NCBI RefSeq assembly: GCF_003054555.1
Contig: NZ_CP026304.1
Span: forward strand, 7,068,001 to 7,132,000
Direction: 5' to 3'
DNA from: Streptomyces lunaelactis
GTDB taxonomy: Bacteria; Actinomycetota; Actinomycetes; Streptomycetales; Streptomycetaceae
Length of the DNA stretch: 64,000 bases
The position numbers and the translations under genes are program-made. Within the stretch, counting starts at the first letter, position 1. Every line of letters begins with the position of its first letter. The notes under the pieces are model-generated. The model was not told the DNA's origin. It made no database searches and was given only the letters and a program-made list of their open reading frames with translations. This document shows positions 7,800-15,610 of the stretch, one piece after another.

Positions 7800-8669
7800 G
7801 TGCGCATTCGACATACCGTTCTCGCCGCGGCCGCCGGTTCCGCGCTGCTCGCGGCCGCCGTGCTGCCTGCGGCTGCCGTGCCCCAGGCCCACGCCGTCGG
7901 GAAGAGCCCGGCCGACTTGGAGGGTCCGGTCGACCTGGAGGGCCCGGCCGACTTGGAGGGTCCGGTCGACCTGGAGGGCCCGGCCGACCTGGAGAGCCTG
8001 GCCGACGTGGAGAGCTCGGCCGACGTGGAGGGCTCGGCCGGCCGGGAGGGCTCGGTCGACGTGGAGAGCTCGGCCGACGTGGAGAGCTCGGTCGGCGCCG
8101 CCGCCCTGCTCGCCAAGGTGATGGGCTGCACGCAGATCTCGATGGGCCGATACCGGAAGGACGCGGGCGCGTCCGCGACCGTACGGGTCTGCCAGAAGAG
8201 GGGGGCGGTGTTCTTCAAGGCCGACATGGACATCGACTGCGACGGCAAACGCACCTCGAAGTGCAACTCCACGACCGACCCGTGGTTCCAGAGCTCGACC
8301 GCCTTCCAGCAGTCCGACGGCACGCAGCTGGATGCCGAGAAGCTGCCGTTCATCGTGGTGCCGACGGCCAGTGCCATCTGGAACTACCGGTCGTCCGGCG
8401 TCATGGGAGGGACGGTCGCCGCCGTCATCTACAAGGACCGCGTGCAGTACGCGGTCGTGGGTGACACGGGCCCCAGCGGGATCATCGGCGAGGCCTCCTA
8501 CGCCACTGCGAAGGCCCTCGGCATCACCCCCGACCCGAGGGTCGGGGGTGTCGCGTCGGGAGTCACGTACATCCTGTTCACGAACTCGCGGGTGTCGCCG
8601 ATCGAGAGCCACAGTGGCGCAGTGACCCTTGGCGAAGCCCTGGCCGAGAAGTTCCTGCAGGACAACTAG
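7800..8669 (+). CDS. Secreted GH75-family chitosanase with N-terminal hexapeptide repeat
   Basis: A 289-residue secreted protein. A signal peptide ends near AVPQAHA, then ten hexapeptides of the type D-L-E-G-P-A/V and D-V-E-S-S-A form an acidic linker (about residues 38-98). The catalytic part starts at GAAALLAKVMGC and contains DMDIDCDGKRTSKCN, a hallmark-like segment of family 75 chitosanases, and a C-terminal GDTGPSGIIGEASYATAKALGI segment. The family hydrolyses beta-1,4-glucosamine polymers outside the cell. The GTG start abuts a perfect hairpin. The acidic repeat is unusual and may be a flexible spacer or surface-interaction tail. Confidence 0.85.
   Translation: MRIRHTVLAAAAGSALLAAAVLPAAAVPQAHAVGKSPADLEGPVDLEGPADLEGPVDLEGPADLESLADVESSADVEGSAGREGSVDVESSADVESSVGAAALLAKVMGCTQISMGRYRKDAGASATVRVCQKRGAVFFKADMDIDCDGKRTSKCNSTTDPWFQSSTAFQQSDGTQLDAEKLPFIVVPTASAIWNYRSSGVMGGTVAAVIYKDRVQYAVVGDTGPSGIIGEASYATAKALGITPDPRVGGVASGVTYILFTNSRVSPIESHSGAVTLGEALAEKFLQDN
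7913..8092 (+). repeat. Tandem 18-bp coding repeat, about ten copies
   Basis: Ten in-frame 18-bp units encode a six-residue acidic repeat. The first five units are nearly identical at DNA level (gccgacttggagggtccg and gtcgacctggagggcccg alternate); the last five have drifted to DVESS-type units. The run is likely prone to slippage, so copy number may vary among strains. Confidence 0.85.
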
Positions 8670-8686
8670 AGCGCCCCGGAGAAGGC

Positions 8687-9454
8687 CTAGAGCGCGGTGA
8701 GGATACGCGGGCCGTCGTCCGTGATGGCCACCGTGTGCTCCGCGTGGGACGCGCGGCTGCCGTCGGCGGTACGGATCGTCCAGCCGTCGCGCGCCGTGTA
8801 GTGGTCGTCGGTGCCGCTGCCGATCACCATGGGCTCGATCGCGAGCACCATGCCGTGCCGCAGCGGCATGCCCCGGCCCGGGCGTCCCTCGTTGGGTACA
8901 CCCGGGTCCTCGTGCATGCTGCGGCCCACGCCGTGGCCGCCGAAGCCGTCCGGGATGCCGTATCCCGCCGTCCGGCAGACCCGGCCGATGGCGTGCGCGA
9001 TGTCGCCGATGCGGTTGCCGACGACGGCCGCCGAGATGCCCGCCTCGAGCGCCTCTTCGGCCGTACGGATCAGCGTTACGTCCGCGGGGCGGGCGCGGCC
9101 GACGGTGAAACTGACGGCCGCGTCGCCGACCCAGCCGCCCTGGATCGCGCCGCAGTCGACGCTCACCAGGTCGCCGTCGTGCAGCCGGTAGTCGTCGGGG
9201 ATGCCGTGCACGATCGCGTCGTTGACGGAGGTGCAGATGACGGCGGGGAAGGGGGTCGGAGCCCAGTTCGGGCGGTAGTCGAGGAAGGGTGAGCCTGCGC
9301 CGGCCTCGTCGAGGACCGCGCGGGCGGCCCGGTCGAGCTCGCGGAGGGTGACTCCGACGGCAGCGGTCTCGCGGACCGCGGTGAGCGCCTGGGCCACGAT
9401 CCGGCCCGCCTCGCGCATCGCCTCGATCGATGTGTCTGTTTTGATCTCCACCAT
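8687..9454 (-). CDS. map: Type I methionine aminopeptidase
   Basis: A 255-residue cytoplasmic metalloenzyme that removes the initiator Met from nascent proteins. The pita-bread fold ligands are visible in family order: a candidate His in NDAIVHGIP, Asp in VSVDCGAIQGGWVGDAA, His in GGHGVGRSMHEDP, Glu in VLAIEPMVI and Glu in HAEHTVAIT. There is no N-terminal zinc-finger extension, so it is the short type. It is transcribed away from a small XRE regulator through a shared operator-like region. Streptomycetes usually carry more than one copy, and this one is not in the ribosomal-protein cluster, so it is probably an accessory paralogue. Confidence 0.93.
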   Translation of the reverse strand: MVEIKTDTSIEAMREAGRIVAQALTAVRETAAVGVTLRELDRAARAVLDEAGAGSPFLDYRPNWAPTPFPAVICTSVNDAIVHGIPDDYRLHDGDLVSVDCGAIQGGWVGDAAVSFTVGRARPADVTLIRTAEEALEAGISAAVVGNRIGDIAHAIGRVCRTAGYGIPDGFGGHGVGRSMHEDPGVPNEGRPGRGMPLRHGMVLAIEPMVIGSGTDDHYTARDGWTIRTADGSRASHAEHTVAITDDGPRILTAL

Positions 9455-9464
9455 GCCAATTACT

Positions 9465-9503
9465 ATACCGGTTCTACCGGTATTAGAATCCCGGCATTAG
9501 AAT
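9465..9503. promoter_or_regulatory. Divergent operator and leaderless promoter for the XRE gene
   Basis: ATACCGGTTCTACCGGTAT (9465-9483) has perfect 7-bp arms. It is followed by two copies of a 13-bp unit of the form CCGG-T/C-ATTAGAAT at 9477-9489 and 9491-9503, 14 bp apart. Each copy ends in TAGAAT, a good -10 hexamer. The second ends 6 nt before the XRE start codon, so that transcript probably begins at the ATG. Confidence 0.55.
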
Positions 9504-9509
9504 ACCGTC

Positions 9510-9764
9510 ATGGTGCGCACCCCTCTCACTCCCGAAGAACGCGAACGCGGCGAACGGCTCGGCCGGCTGCTGCGCCGAGCGCGCGGCGACCGCAGCATGG
9601 TGGAGGTGGCCGCGGCCGCCGGTCTCTCCCCCGAGACGCTGCGCAAGATCGAGACGGGCCGTGCCCCGACGCCCGCCTTCTTCACCGTCGCGGCGCTCGC
9701 CGCGGCCCTCGGGCTGTCCATGGACGAGCTGGTGGTCCGCTGTGCGCTGGTGCCCGCGGCCTGA
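9510..9764 (+). CDS. Small XRE-family DNA-binding regulator
   Basis: An 84-residue protein that is almost entirely a helix-turn-helix. The XRE core runs from LGRLLRRARGDRSMVEVAAAAGLSPETLRKIETGRAPTP-type residues (split here by description) into AALAAALGLSMDELV. It should bind DNA as a dimer and most likely represses its own and the map promoter through the palindrome just upstream. No Shine-Dalgarno precedes the ATG, and a TAGAAT -10 lies 6 nt upstream, which points to a leaderless mRNA. There is no ligand-binding domain. Confidence 0.82.
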   Translation: MVRTPLTPEERERGERLGRLLRRARGDRSMVEVAAAAGLSPETLRKIETGRAPTPAFFTVAALAAALGLSMDELVVRCALVPAA

Positions 9765-9842
9765 CCACTTCCCGCCGGACGGGTCCGGTCGGCCACCGCC
9801 GGCGGGATGCGCTCGGATTCCTCTGCGGCGTAGTCTCGCGCC

Positions 9843-10232
9843 GTGACCGCGACACTCCAGGACTTCGCCAGGGCCAGATACGTCAGCGTGACCACCTTCC
9901 GCAAGAACGGGACGGGCGTCGCCACGCCCGTCTGGTTCGCGGTGGACGGCGGTGAGCTGTTCGTCTGGAGCCGCTCCGACTCCTGGAAGATCAAGCGACT
10001 GCGCAACGACAGCCGCGTCGTCATCACGGTCTGCGACGCACGCGGCCGTATCGCGGAGGGCGCCCCGAGCGCGGAGGGTACGGCCCGGCTGGTGGAGGGG
10101 GCCGACGCGATGAGCGCGATCCGCAGACTCCTGGCCCGCAAGTACACCTGGCAGTTCTGGCTGGTCGACCTGCCCGCGACGATCGTCCGCCGCGGCAAGC
10201 GGCCGCACACGGGCATCGCCGTGACGATCTGA
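9843..10232 (+). CDS. PPOX-class F420-dependent oxidoreductase
   Basis: A 129-residue split-beta-barrel flavin or deazaflavin protein of the pyridoxamine-phosphate-oxidase-like superfamily. It starts FARARYVSVTTFRKNGTGVATPVWF, the canonical N-terminal pattern, followed by WSRSDSWKIKRLRNDSRVVITVCDARG and ends RRGKRPHTGIAV. Small actinobacterial members bind F420 and reduce unsaturated substrates such as biliverdin or quinones; the substrate here is unknown. The GTG start at 9843 is the natural family start. The gene stands alone. Confidence 0.82.
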   Translation: MTATLQDFARARYVSVTTFRKNGTGVATPVWFAVDGGELFVWSRSDSWKIKRLRNDSRVVITVCDARGRIAEGAPSAEGTARLVEGADAMSAIRRLLARKYTWQFWLVDLPATIVRRGKRPHTGIAVTI

Positions 10233-10316
10233 AAACTCCGCGTAGCAGCCCCGTAACACGCCTGGGGTCGAATGCCTCCGGACTCGACGGTTCCAGTGGG
10301 CAGGGCAGGGGCGGCG

Positions 10317-11870
10317 ATGGCGGTGTATCAACTTCCGGTAGAGACCGGGGTGTTCGCGCGGTACCTGAAGGGGCTGACCGCGCTGCTCGACCCGGGCGAC
10401 GGCTGGTACGCGATCTTCTGGCAGCGTGATCCGGACGGCATGCGGGCCTGCCTGGACGGCGCCGAGATCCCGCCGTGGGACGTGGTGGAGTCGCTGCTCC
10501 AGGACCTCGCGTCGGCGCGCGGGGCGGAGTTCGCGGGGCCGGAGTCCCCTCGCGCGAGACAACTCCACACGGCGGCGGCCGCGGCCCACGACCGACTTCC
10601 GGGCGGCCGCGAGGCGTTGGAGGAGCGGCTGGAGCTGATGCGCCGCGAGCAGGTGTACGCCACGGGCCGCGCGGAGGAGCTGGTGCGCCGCCGTCTCGCG
10701 GAGCCGGGGAGCACACCCGAGGCGGAGCAACTGGCCAACGAACTGGCCTGGACCCGCGACGACCACGCGAGGGCGACCGCCCGGGTGCTGGAGTTGCGGA
10801 GCCGCCTCGCGGCGGTGGCCGACGGCCGGGGGCACGTCTCGGCGTCGCTGACGGGCGAACCCGCGCACCAGGCCGGTGGACCGGGTGACGAGCCGGAGCA
10901 CACCCGGGAGGACGACGACTGGTCGGGGTTCGCCGGGCGGTACCAAGGGTCCGCGCCAGAGGCGCCGGCCGCCGTCCCGGACAGCGGGGACGGCCTCGAG
11001 GAACGGCAGGGTCCGGCCCCGGCCTACGGTGACGCCACTCGTCGGCCGTCCGCGGTGCCCGACGACTGGTTCCGGCCGGATCCCACCGCCGACAGCGCCC
11101 CGGAGGCGCCCGGTCGACCCGGTGCCCAGGCATCCGGCACCCCGCCCGCCGCCCGGGTCGTCAAGAACAAGAAGCGGCGGCCCCGTGGCGGCGCCCGCTT
11201 CGCCGGGGTCGAGGGCGCCGGGGAAGAGATCGCCGCCGTCCCCGTACTGCCCGTCGCCGACGACGCCCCCCGCGGAGCCCGCTACGGCGGCGCCCCCGCA
11301 GCGGCCCACGAAACGCCCGCCGCCCCCACCGTCCCTGACGGGGCACGCCGGGCCGCCCGCGAGACCGTCGCCGCGCTCGGGCGCCTCCGCGCCCAGGGCC
11401 GGAGCGGTGAGGCGCACGCCGTGCTCTGCGAGGCCGCCACCCGGCCCGCCCCCTGGCTGCCCGTACTCGCCGCCGAACTGCACCGCGCCGGCCTCGGCGC
11501 CGACTGGGCCACCCTCCTGTGGGAGACCGCCTCGCAGCCCGCCTCAAGGTTCGCGGCGGCGGCCGGAGCCCTCGCCGCCGCCGGCCGCACCGAGGACAGC
11601 GGGCAGCTGCTCCGCCAGGGCGTCGCCCGCCCCGCCGACGACATCGCCGCGGCCGTTCTCGCTCTCGAGGACGAGGGCCGGGACCCGGAGGCGCAGGCTT
11701 TACTGGCCGCGTTCGTACAGGTGCACACGCCCGAGGACAGCGCCAGAATCGCCGAGCGGGACCCCCGCCGCCTCATACCGCAGCTGCTCGGCGCGGCCCG
11801 CGCCCTCTCCGCCGCGCACGAGCGCGATCTCGTCCACGCGCTGCGCGTAGCGGGTCATCTCGGCGCCTGA
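10317..11870 (+). CDS. Large Ala/Pro-rich hypothetical protein
   Basis: A 517-residue protein I cannot assign to a characterised family. The N-terminal 200 residues (AVYQLPVETGVFARYLKGL, WYAIFWQRDPDGM) look folded and end in a helical, coiled-coil-like stretch with many Arg and Glu. A low-complexity Pro/Ala/Gly linker (about 210-350) follows, including a KNKKRRPRGG basic patch. The C-terminal 170 residues read as short helical repeats (LGRLRAQGRSGEAHAVLCEAA, LLWETASQPASRFAAAAGAL). There is no signal peptide or TM segment. I chose ATG 10317 over 10272 because GGGCAGGGG precedes it and the conserved-looking sequence begins there. Confidence 0.6.
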   Translation: MAVYQLPVETGVFARYLKGLTALLDPGDGWYAIFWQRDPDGMRACLDGAEIPPWDVVESLLQDLASARGAEFAGPESPRARQLHTAAAAAHDRLPGGREALEERLELMRREQVYATGRAEELVRRRLAEPGSTPEAEQLANELAWTRDDHARATARVLELRSRLAAVADGRGHVSASLTGEPAHQAGGPGDEPEHTREDDDWSGFAGRYQGSAPEAPAAVPDSGDGLEERQGPAPAYGDATRRPSAVPDDWFRPDPTADSAPEAPGRPGAQASGTPPAARVVKNKKRRPRGGARFAGVEGAGEEIAAVPVLPVADDAPRGARYGGAPAAAHETPAAPTVPDGARRAARETVAALGRLRAQGRSGEAHAVLCEAATRPAPWLPVLAAELHRAGLGADWATLLWETASQPASRFAAAAGALAAAGRTEDSGQLLRQGVARPADDIAAAVLALEDEGRDPEAQALLAAFVQVHTPEDSARIAERDPRRLIPQLLGAARALSAAHERDLVHALRVAGHLGA

Positions 11871-11970
11871 GGCCGTTCGATGTGGACCGCTCGGGTGTGA
11901 AACATGATCGACTCTGCGGGTTAACGACGATGGTCTTGCCCCCGTGTGTGACGGGGCTTACGTTCTCCTC

Positions 11971-11995
11971 CTACGCACCGCATCTACGTGCGTAG
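11971..11995. promoter_or_regulatory. Operator-like inverted repeat before the pyrimidine operon
   Basis: CTACGCAC (11971-11978) and GTGCGTAG (11988-11995) are perfect arms around 9 nt, and an overlapping CTACG-TG-CGTAG palindrome (11984-11995) shares the right arm. It lies 33 bp before the start of the first gene, between the likely promoter and the RBS, and suits a GntR- or TetR-type repressor. Confidence 0.5.
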
Positions 11996-12027
11996 AGGCT
12001 CTCTGACGCGCCGCAGAAGGAGCAACC

Positions 12028-12870
12028 ATGGCCAATGTCGTACGCGCCGCACTCGTCCAGGCGACCTGGACCGGCGACACCGAATCCATGATTGCCAAAC
12101 ATGAGGAACACGCCCGGGAGGCGGCCCGCCAGGGCGCCAAGGTCATCGGTTTCCAAGAGGTGTTCAACGCGCCGTATTTCTGCCAGGTCCAGGAGCCGGA
12201 GCACTACCGCTGGGCCGAGCCCGTCCCGGACGGCCCGACCGTCCGCCGGATGCAGGAGCTCGCCCGCGAGACCGGCATGGTGATCGTCGTCCCGGTCTTC
12301 GAGATCGAGGGCGCCGGTTTCTACTACAACACCGCCGCCGTGATCGACGCCGACGGCTCCTACCTCGGCAAGTACCGCAAGCACCACATCCCGCAGGTCA
12401 AGGGCTTCTGGGAGAAGTACTACTTCAAGCCGGGAAATCTGGGCTGGCCCGTCTTCGACACGGCCGTGGGCAGGGTCGGGGTGTACATCTGCTACGACCG
12501 GCACTTCCCCGAGGGATGGCGTCAACTCGGCCTGAACGGCGCCCAGTTGGTCTACAACCCGTCCGCCACCTCGCGCGGTCTCTCGTCGTACCTCTGGCAG
12601 CTGGAGCAGCCCGCGTCCGCCGTCGCCAACGAGTACTACATCGCCGCGATCAACCGCGTCGGCCAGGAGGAGTACGGCGAGAACGACTTCTACGGGACGA
12701 GTTACTTCGTCGACCCGCGCGGCCAGTTCGTCGGCGACGTCGCCAGCGACAAGGAAGAGGAACTGCTCGTACGGGACCTCGACTTCGACCTGATCGATGT
12801 CGTACGACAGCAGTGGGCGTTCTACCGGGACCGCCGCCCCGACGCGTACGAAGGACTGGTGCAGCCGTGA
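12028..12870 (+). CDS. Beta-ureidopropionase-like carbon-nitrogen hydrolase
   Basis: A 280-residue nitrilase-superfamily amidohydrolase with the expected catalytic triad: Glu44 in GFQEVFNAPYF, Lys118 in YRKHHIP and Cys155 in YICYDRHFPEG. In the reductive pyrimidine pathway this enzyme hydrolyses N-carbamoyl-beta-alanine to beta-alanine, CO2 and ammonia. The operon supports that role because dihydropyrimidinase, an omega-aminotransferase and a nucleobase permease follow. N-carbamoyl-D-amino-acid or putrescine-type amidase activity is the alternative. A good RBS (GAAGGAG) precedes the ATG, and the stop overlaps the next start by 4 nt. Confidence 0.85.
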   Translation: MANVVRAALVQATWTGDTESMIAKHEEHAREAARQGAKVIGFQEVFNAPYFCQVQEPEHYRWAEPVPDGPTVRRMQELARETGMVIVVPVFEIEGAGFYYNTAAVIDADGSYLGKYRKHHIPQVKGFWEKYYFKPGNLGWPVFDTAVGRVGVYICYDRHFPEGWRQLGLNGAQLVYNPSATSRGLSSYLWQLEQPASAVANEYYIAAINRVGQEEYGENDFYGTSYFVDPRGQFVGDVASDKEEELLVRDLDFDLIDVVRQQWAFYRDRRPDAYEGLVQP

Positions 12871-14150
12871 CCGGCCTGCACGACCGCCACAGGGCCGTCA
12901 TCCCCGACTGGGTCGCGCTCTACTACCAGCGGCCGATAGAGATCACCCATGGCGAGGGCCGCCATGTCTGGGACGCGGACGGCAACCGCTATCTCGACTT
13001 CTTCGGCGGCATCCTCACCACCATGACCGCCCACGCCCTCCCCGAGGTCACCAAGGCGGTGAGCGAGCAGGCCGGGCGGATCATCCACTCCTCCACGCTC
13101 TATCTCAACCGCCCCATGGTGGAGCTCGCCGAGCGGGTCGCGACCCTCTCCGGCATCCCCGACGCGCGGGTCTTCTTCACCACCTCGGGGACCGAGGCCA
13201 ATGACACCGCCCTGATGCTCGCGACGGGATACCGCGGCAGCAACCAGATCCTGGCGATGCGCAACAGCTACCACGGCCGGTCCTTCTCCGCGGTGTCCAT
13301 CACCGGCAACCGCGGCTGGTCGCCCACCAGCCTCTCCCCGCTGCAGACGCTGTACGTGCACGGCGGCGTCCGCACCCGCGGCCCCTATGCCCAGCTGTCC
13401 GACGCGCAGTTCATCGAAGCGTGCGTGGCGGACCTGGAGGACATCCTCGGCCAGACGCGAGGGGGCATCGCCGCGCTGATCGCCGAGCCCGTCCAGGGTG
13501 TCGGCGGCTTCACCTCCCCGCCCGACGGGCTGTACGCCGCGTTCCGCGAAGTCCTCGGCCGGCACGGCATCCTGTGGATCTCCGACGAGGTGCAGACCGG
13601 CTGGGGCCGCACGGGCGACCACTTCTGGGGCTGGCAGGCACACGCCGAGAGCGGCCCGCCCGACCTGCTCACCTTCGCCAAGGGCATCGGTAACGGCATG
13701 TCCATCGGCGGTGTCGTCGCCCGCGCCGAGATCATGAACTCCCTGGACGCCAACTCGATTTCGACCTTCGGTGGCTCTCCGGTGACCATGGCGGCCGGTG
13801 CCGCCAACCTCTCGTACCTGCTGGAGCACGACCTCCAGGGCAACGCCCGCCGCGTCGGCGGACTGCTGATCGAGCGGCTGCGGGCGATCGGAGCGGGTGT
13901 CGCGTCCGTACGGGAAGTGCGCGGCCGCGGCCTGATGATCGGCATCGAGCTGGTCAAGCCCGGCACGGACGAGGCGAACCCCGAAGCGGCGACGGCCGTC
14001 CTGGAGGCCGCCCGTGAGGGCGGGCTGCTGATCGGCAAGGGCGGCGGCCACAACACCAGCGTCCTGCGGATCGCCCCGCCGCTGTCCCTGACCGTCGCCG
14101 AGGCGGAAGAGGGCGCCGCGATCCTCGAACGCGCCCTGCACAGCGTGTAG
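12867..14150 (+). CDS. Class III (omega-type) aminotransferase
   Basis: A 427-residue PLP enzyme of the class III aminotransferase family. Visible are FFTTSGTEANDTALMLA, the Asp of WISDEVQTGWGRTG, and Lys272 in LLTFAKGIGNG, which should form the Schiff base. The relatives AGXT2 and beta-alanine-pyruvate transaminase would convert beta-alanine to malonate semialdehyde, the expected step after beta-ureidopropionase. The GTG start sits in a GTGA overlap with the previous stop, so the genes are translationally coupled. The frame is open further upstream but that part is shadow. Confidence 0.87.
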   Translation: MTGLHDRHRAVIPDWVALYYQRPIEITHGEGRHVWDADGNRYLDFFGGILTTMTAHALPEVTKAVSEQAGRIIHSSTLYLNRPMVELAERVATLSGIPDARVFFTTSGTEANDTALMLATGYRGSNQILAMRNSYHGRSFSAVSITGNRGWSPTSLSPLQTLYVHGGVRTRGPYAQLSDAQFIEACVADLEDILGQTRGGIAALIAEPVQGVGGFTSPPDGLYAAFREVLGRHGILWISDEVQTGWGRTGDHFWGWQAHAESGPPDLLTFAKGIGNGMSIGGVVARAEIMNSLDANSISTFGGSPVTMAAGAANLSYLLEHDLQGNARRVGGLLIERLRAIGAGVASVREVRGRGLMIGIELVKPGTDEANPEAATAVLEAAREGGLLIGKGGGHNTSVLRIAPPLSLTVAEAEEGAAILERALHSV

Positions 14151-14191
14151 TCCGGTGTTCAGTTCAGCGTACGAGAGGGAGCGCACCAGCA

Positions 14192-15598
14192 ATGAGCAGC
14201 ACCCGCACCCTGATCCGCGGCGGTCTGGTCATCACCGCCGCGGACGAGATCCACGCCGACGTACTGATCGACGACGGCCGCATCGCGGCGCTCGCCGCCC
14301 ACGGCTCGGCCGTCTCCGAGGCCTGGACGGCCGAGCGGACCATCGACGCGACGAACAAGTACGTCATCCCGGGCGGCGTCGACGCGCACACTCACATGGA
14401 ACTGCCCTTCGGCGGCACCCACGCCTCCGACACCTTCGAGACCGGGACCAGGGCAGCGGCCTGGGGCGGCACCACCACCATCGTCGACTTCGCGGTCCAG
14501 TCGGTCGGGCACGGACTGCGCGAAGGCCTGGACGCCTGGTACGCCAAGGCCGACGGCAACTGCGCCATCGACTACGGCTTCCACATGATCCTCTCCGACG
14601 TCAACGAGTCGTCGCTCAAGGAGATGGACCTCCTGGTGGAGGAGGGCATCACCTCCTTCAAGCTCTTCATGGCCTACCCCGGCGTCTTCTACAGCGACGA
14701 CGGCCAGATCCTGCGCGCCATGCAGCGCTCCGCCACCAACGGCGGGCTGATCATGATGCACGCCGAGAACGGCATCGCCATCGACGTCCTGGTGGAGCAG
14801 GCGCTGGCCGAGGGCCGCACCGATCCCCGCTACCACGGCGAGGTGCGCAAGGTCCTGCTGGAGGCCGAGGCCACGCACCGCGCCATCCAGCTCGCGCGGG
14901 TCGCCGGAGCGCCCCTGTACGTCGTCCATGTGTCGGCCCAGGAAGCCGTCGCCGAACTCGCCGCCGCCCGCGACAAGGGCCTCAACGTCTTCGGCGAGAC
15001 CTGCCCGCAGTACCTCTTCCTGTCCACCGACAACCTCGCCGAGCCGGACTTCGAAGGTGCGAAGTACGTCTGCTCAACTCCCTTGCGGCCCAAGGAGCAT
15101 CAGGCCGCGCTCTGGCGCGGACTGCGCACCAACGACCTCCAGGTCGTTTCCACAGACCACTGCCCGTTCTGCTTCACCGGCCAGAAGGATCTGGGCCGCA
15201 GCGACTTCTCCAAGATCCCCAACGGGCTGCCGGGCGTGGAGAACCGGATGGACCTGCTGCACCAGGCGGTCGTCGACGGGCATCTCACCCGCCGCCGCTG
15301 GATCGAGGTCGCCTGTGCGACGCCGGCCCGGATGTTCGGCCTCTACCCGAAGAAGGGCACCATCGCGCCGGGCGCCGATGCCGATGTCGTCATCTACGAC
15401 CCGCACGCCGAGCAGACCCTCTCGGTCGAGACCCACCACATGGACGTCGACTACTCGGCCTACGAGGGCAAGCGGATCACCGGTCAGGTTCAGACCGTGC
15501 TGTCGCGCGGCGAAGTAGTCATCGGCCAGCGGGAGTTCACCGGCCGGGCGGGACACGGCCAGTACACCCCCCGCGGCACCTGTCAGTACGTGAACTAG
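14192..15598 (+). CDS. hydA: Dihydropyrimidinase / D-hydantoinase
   Basis: A 468-residue cytoplasmic amidohydrolase that opens the ring of dihydrouracil, dihydrothymine or hydantoins. It has metal ligands in GGVDAHTHME (His66, His68), the carboxylated lysine in SFKLFMAYPG (Lys157), and later VHVSAQEA and STDHCPF segments. The length and motif order match the family. Its product is the substrate of the beta-ureidopropionase-like enzyme two genes upstream, so the three enzymes form a pathway module. The ATG at 14192 is preceded by GAGAGGGAG. Confidence 0.9.
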   Translation: MSSTRTLIRGGLVITAADEIHADVLIDDGRIAALAAHGSAVSEAWTAERTIDATNKYVIPGGVDAHTHMELPFGGTHASDTFETGTRAAAWGGTTTIVDFAVQSVGHGLREGLDAWYAKADGNCAIDYGFHMILSDVNESSLKEMDLLVEEGITSFKLFMAYPGVFYSDDGQILRAMQRSATNGGLIMMHAENGIAIDVLVEQALAEGRTDPRYHGEVRKVLLEAEATHRAIQLARVAGAPLYVVHVSAQEAVAELAAARDKGLNVFGETCPQYLFLSTDNLAEPDFEGAKYVCSTPLRPKEHQAALWRGLRTNDLQVVSTDHCPFCFTGQKDLGRSDFSKIPNGLPGVENRMDLLHQAVVDGHLTRRRWIEVACATPARMFGLYPKKGTIAPGADADVVIYDPHAEQTLSVETHHMDVDYSAYEGKRITGQVQTVLSRGEVVIGQREFTGRAGHGQYTPRGTCQYVN

Positions 15599-15610
15599 GA
15601 GCTCTACGTC

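Noticed and set aside
7913..8092. Tandem repeat considered as a CRISPR array
   Set aside because: Units are contiguous, in frame and translated; no spacers and no cas genes.
10272..10316. Upstream start for the large hypothetical protein
   Set aside because: The 15 extra residues have no RBS; GGGCAGGGG precedes ATG 10317.
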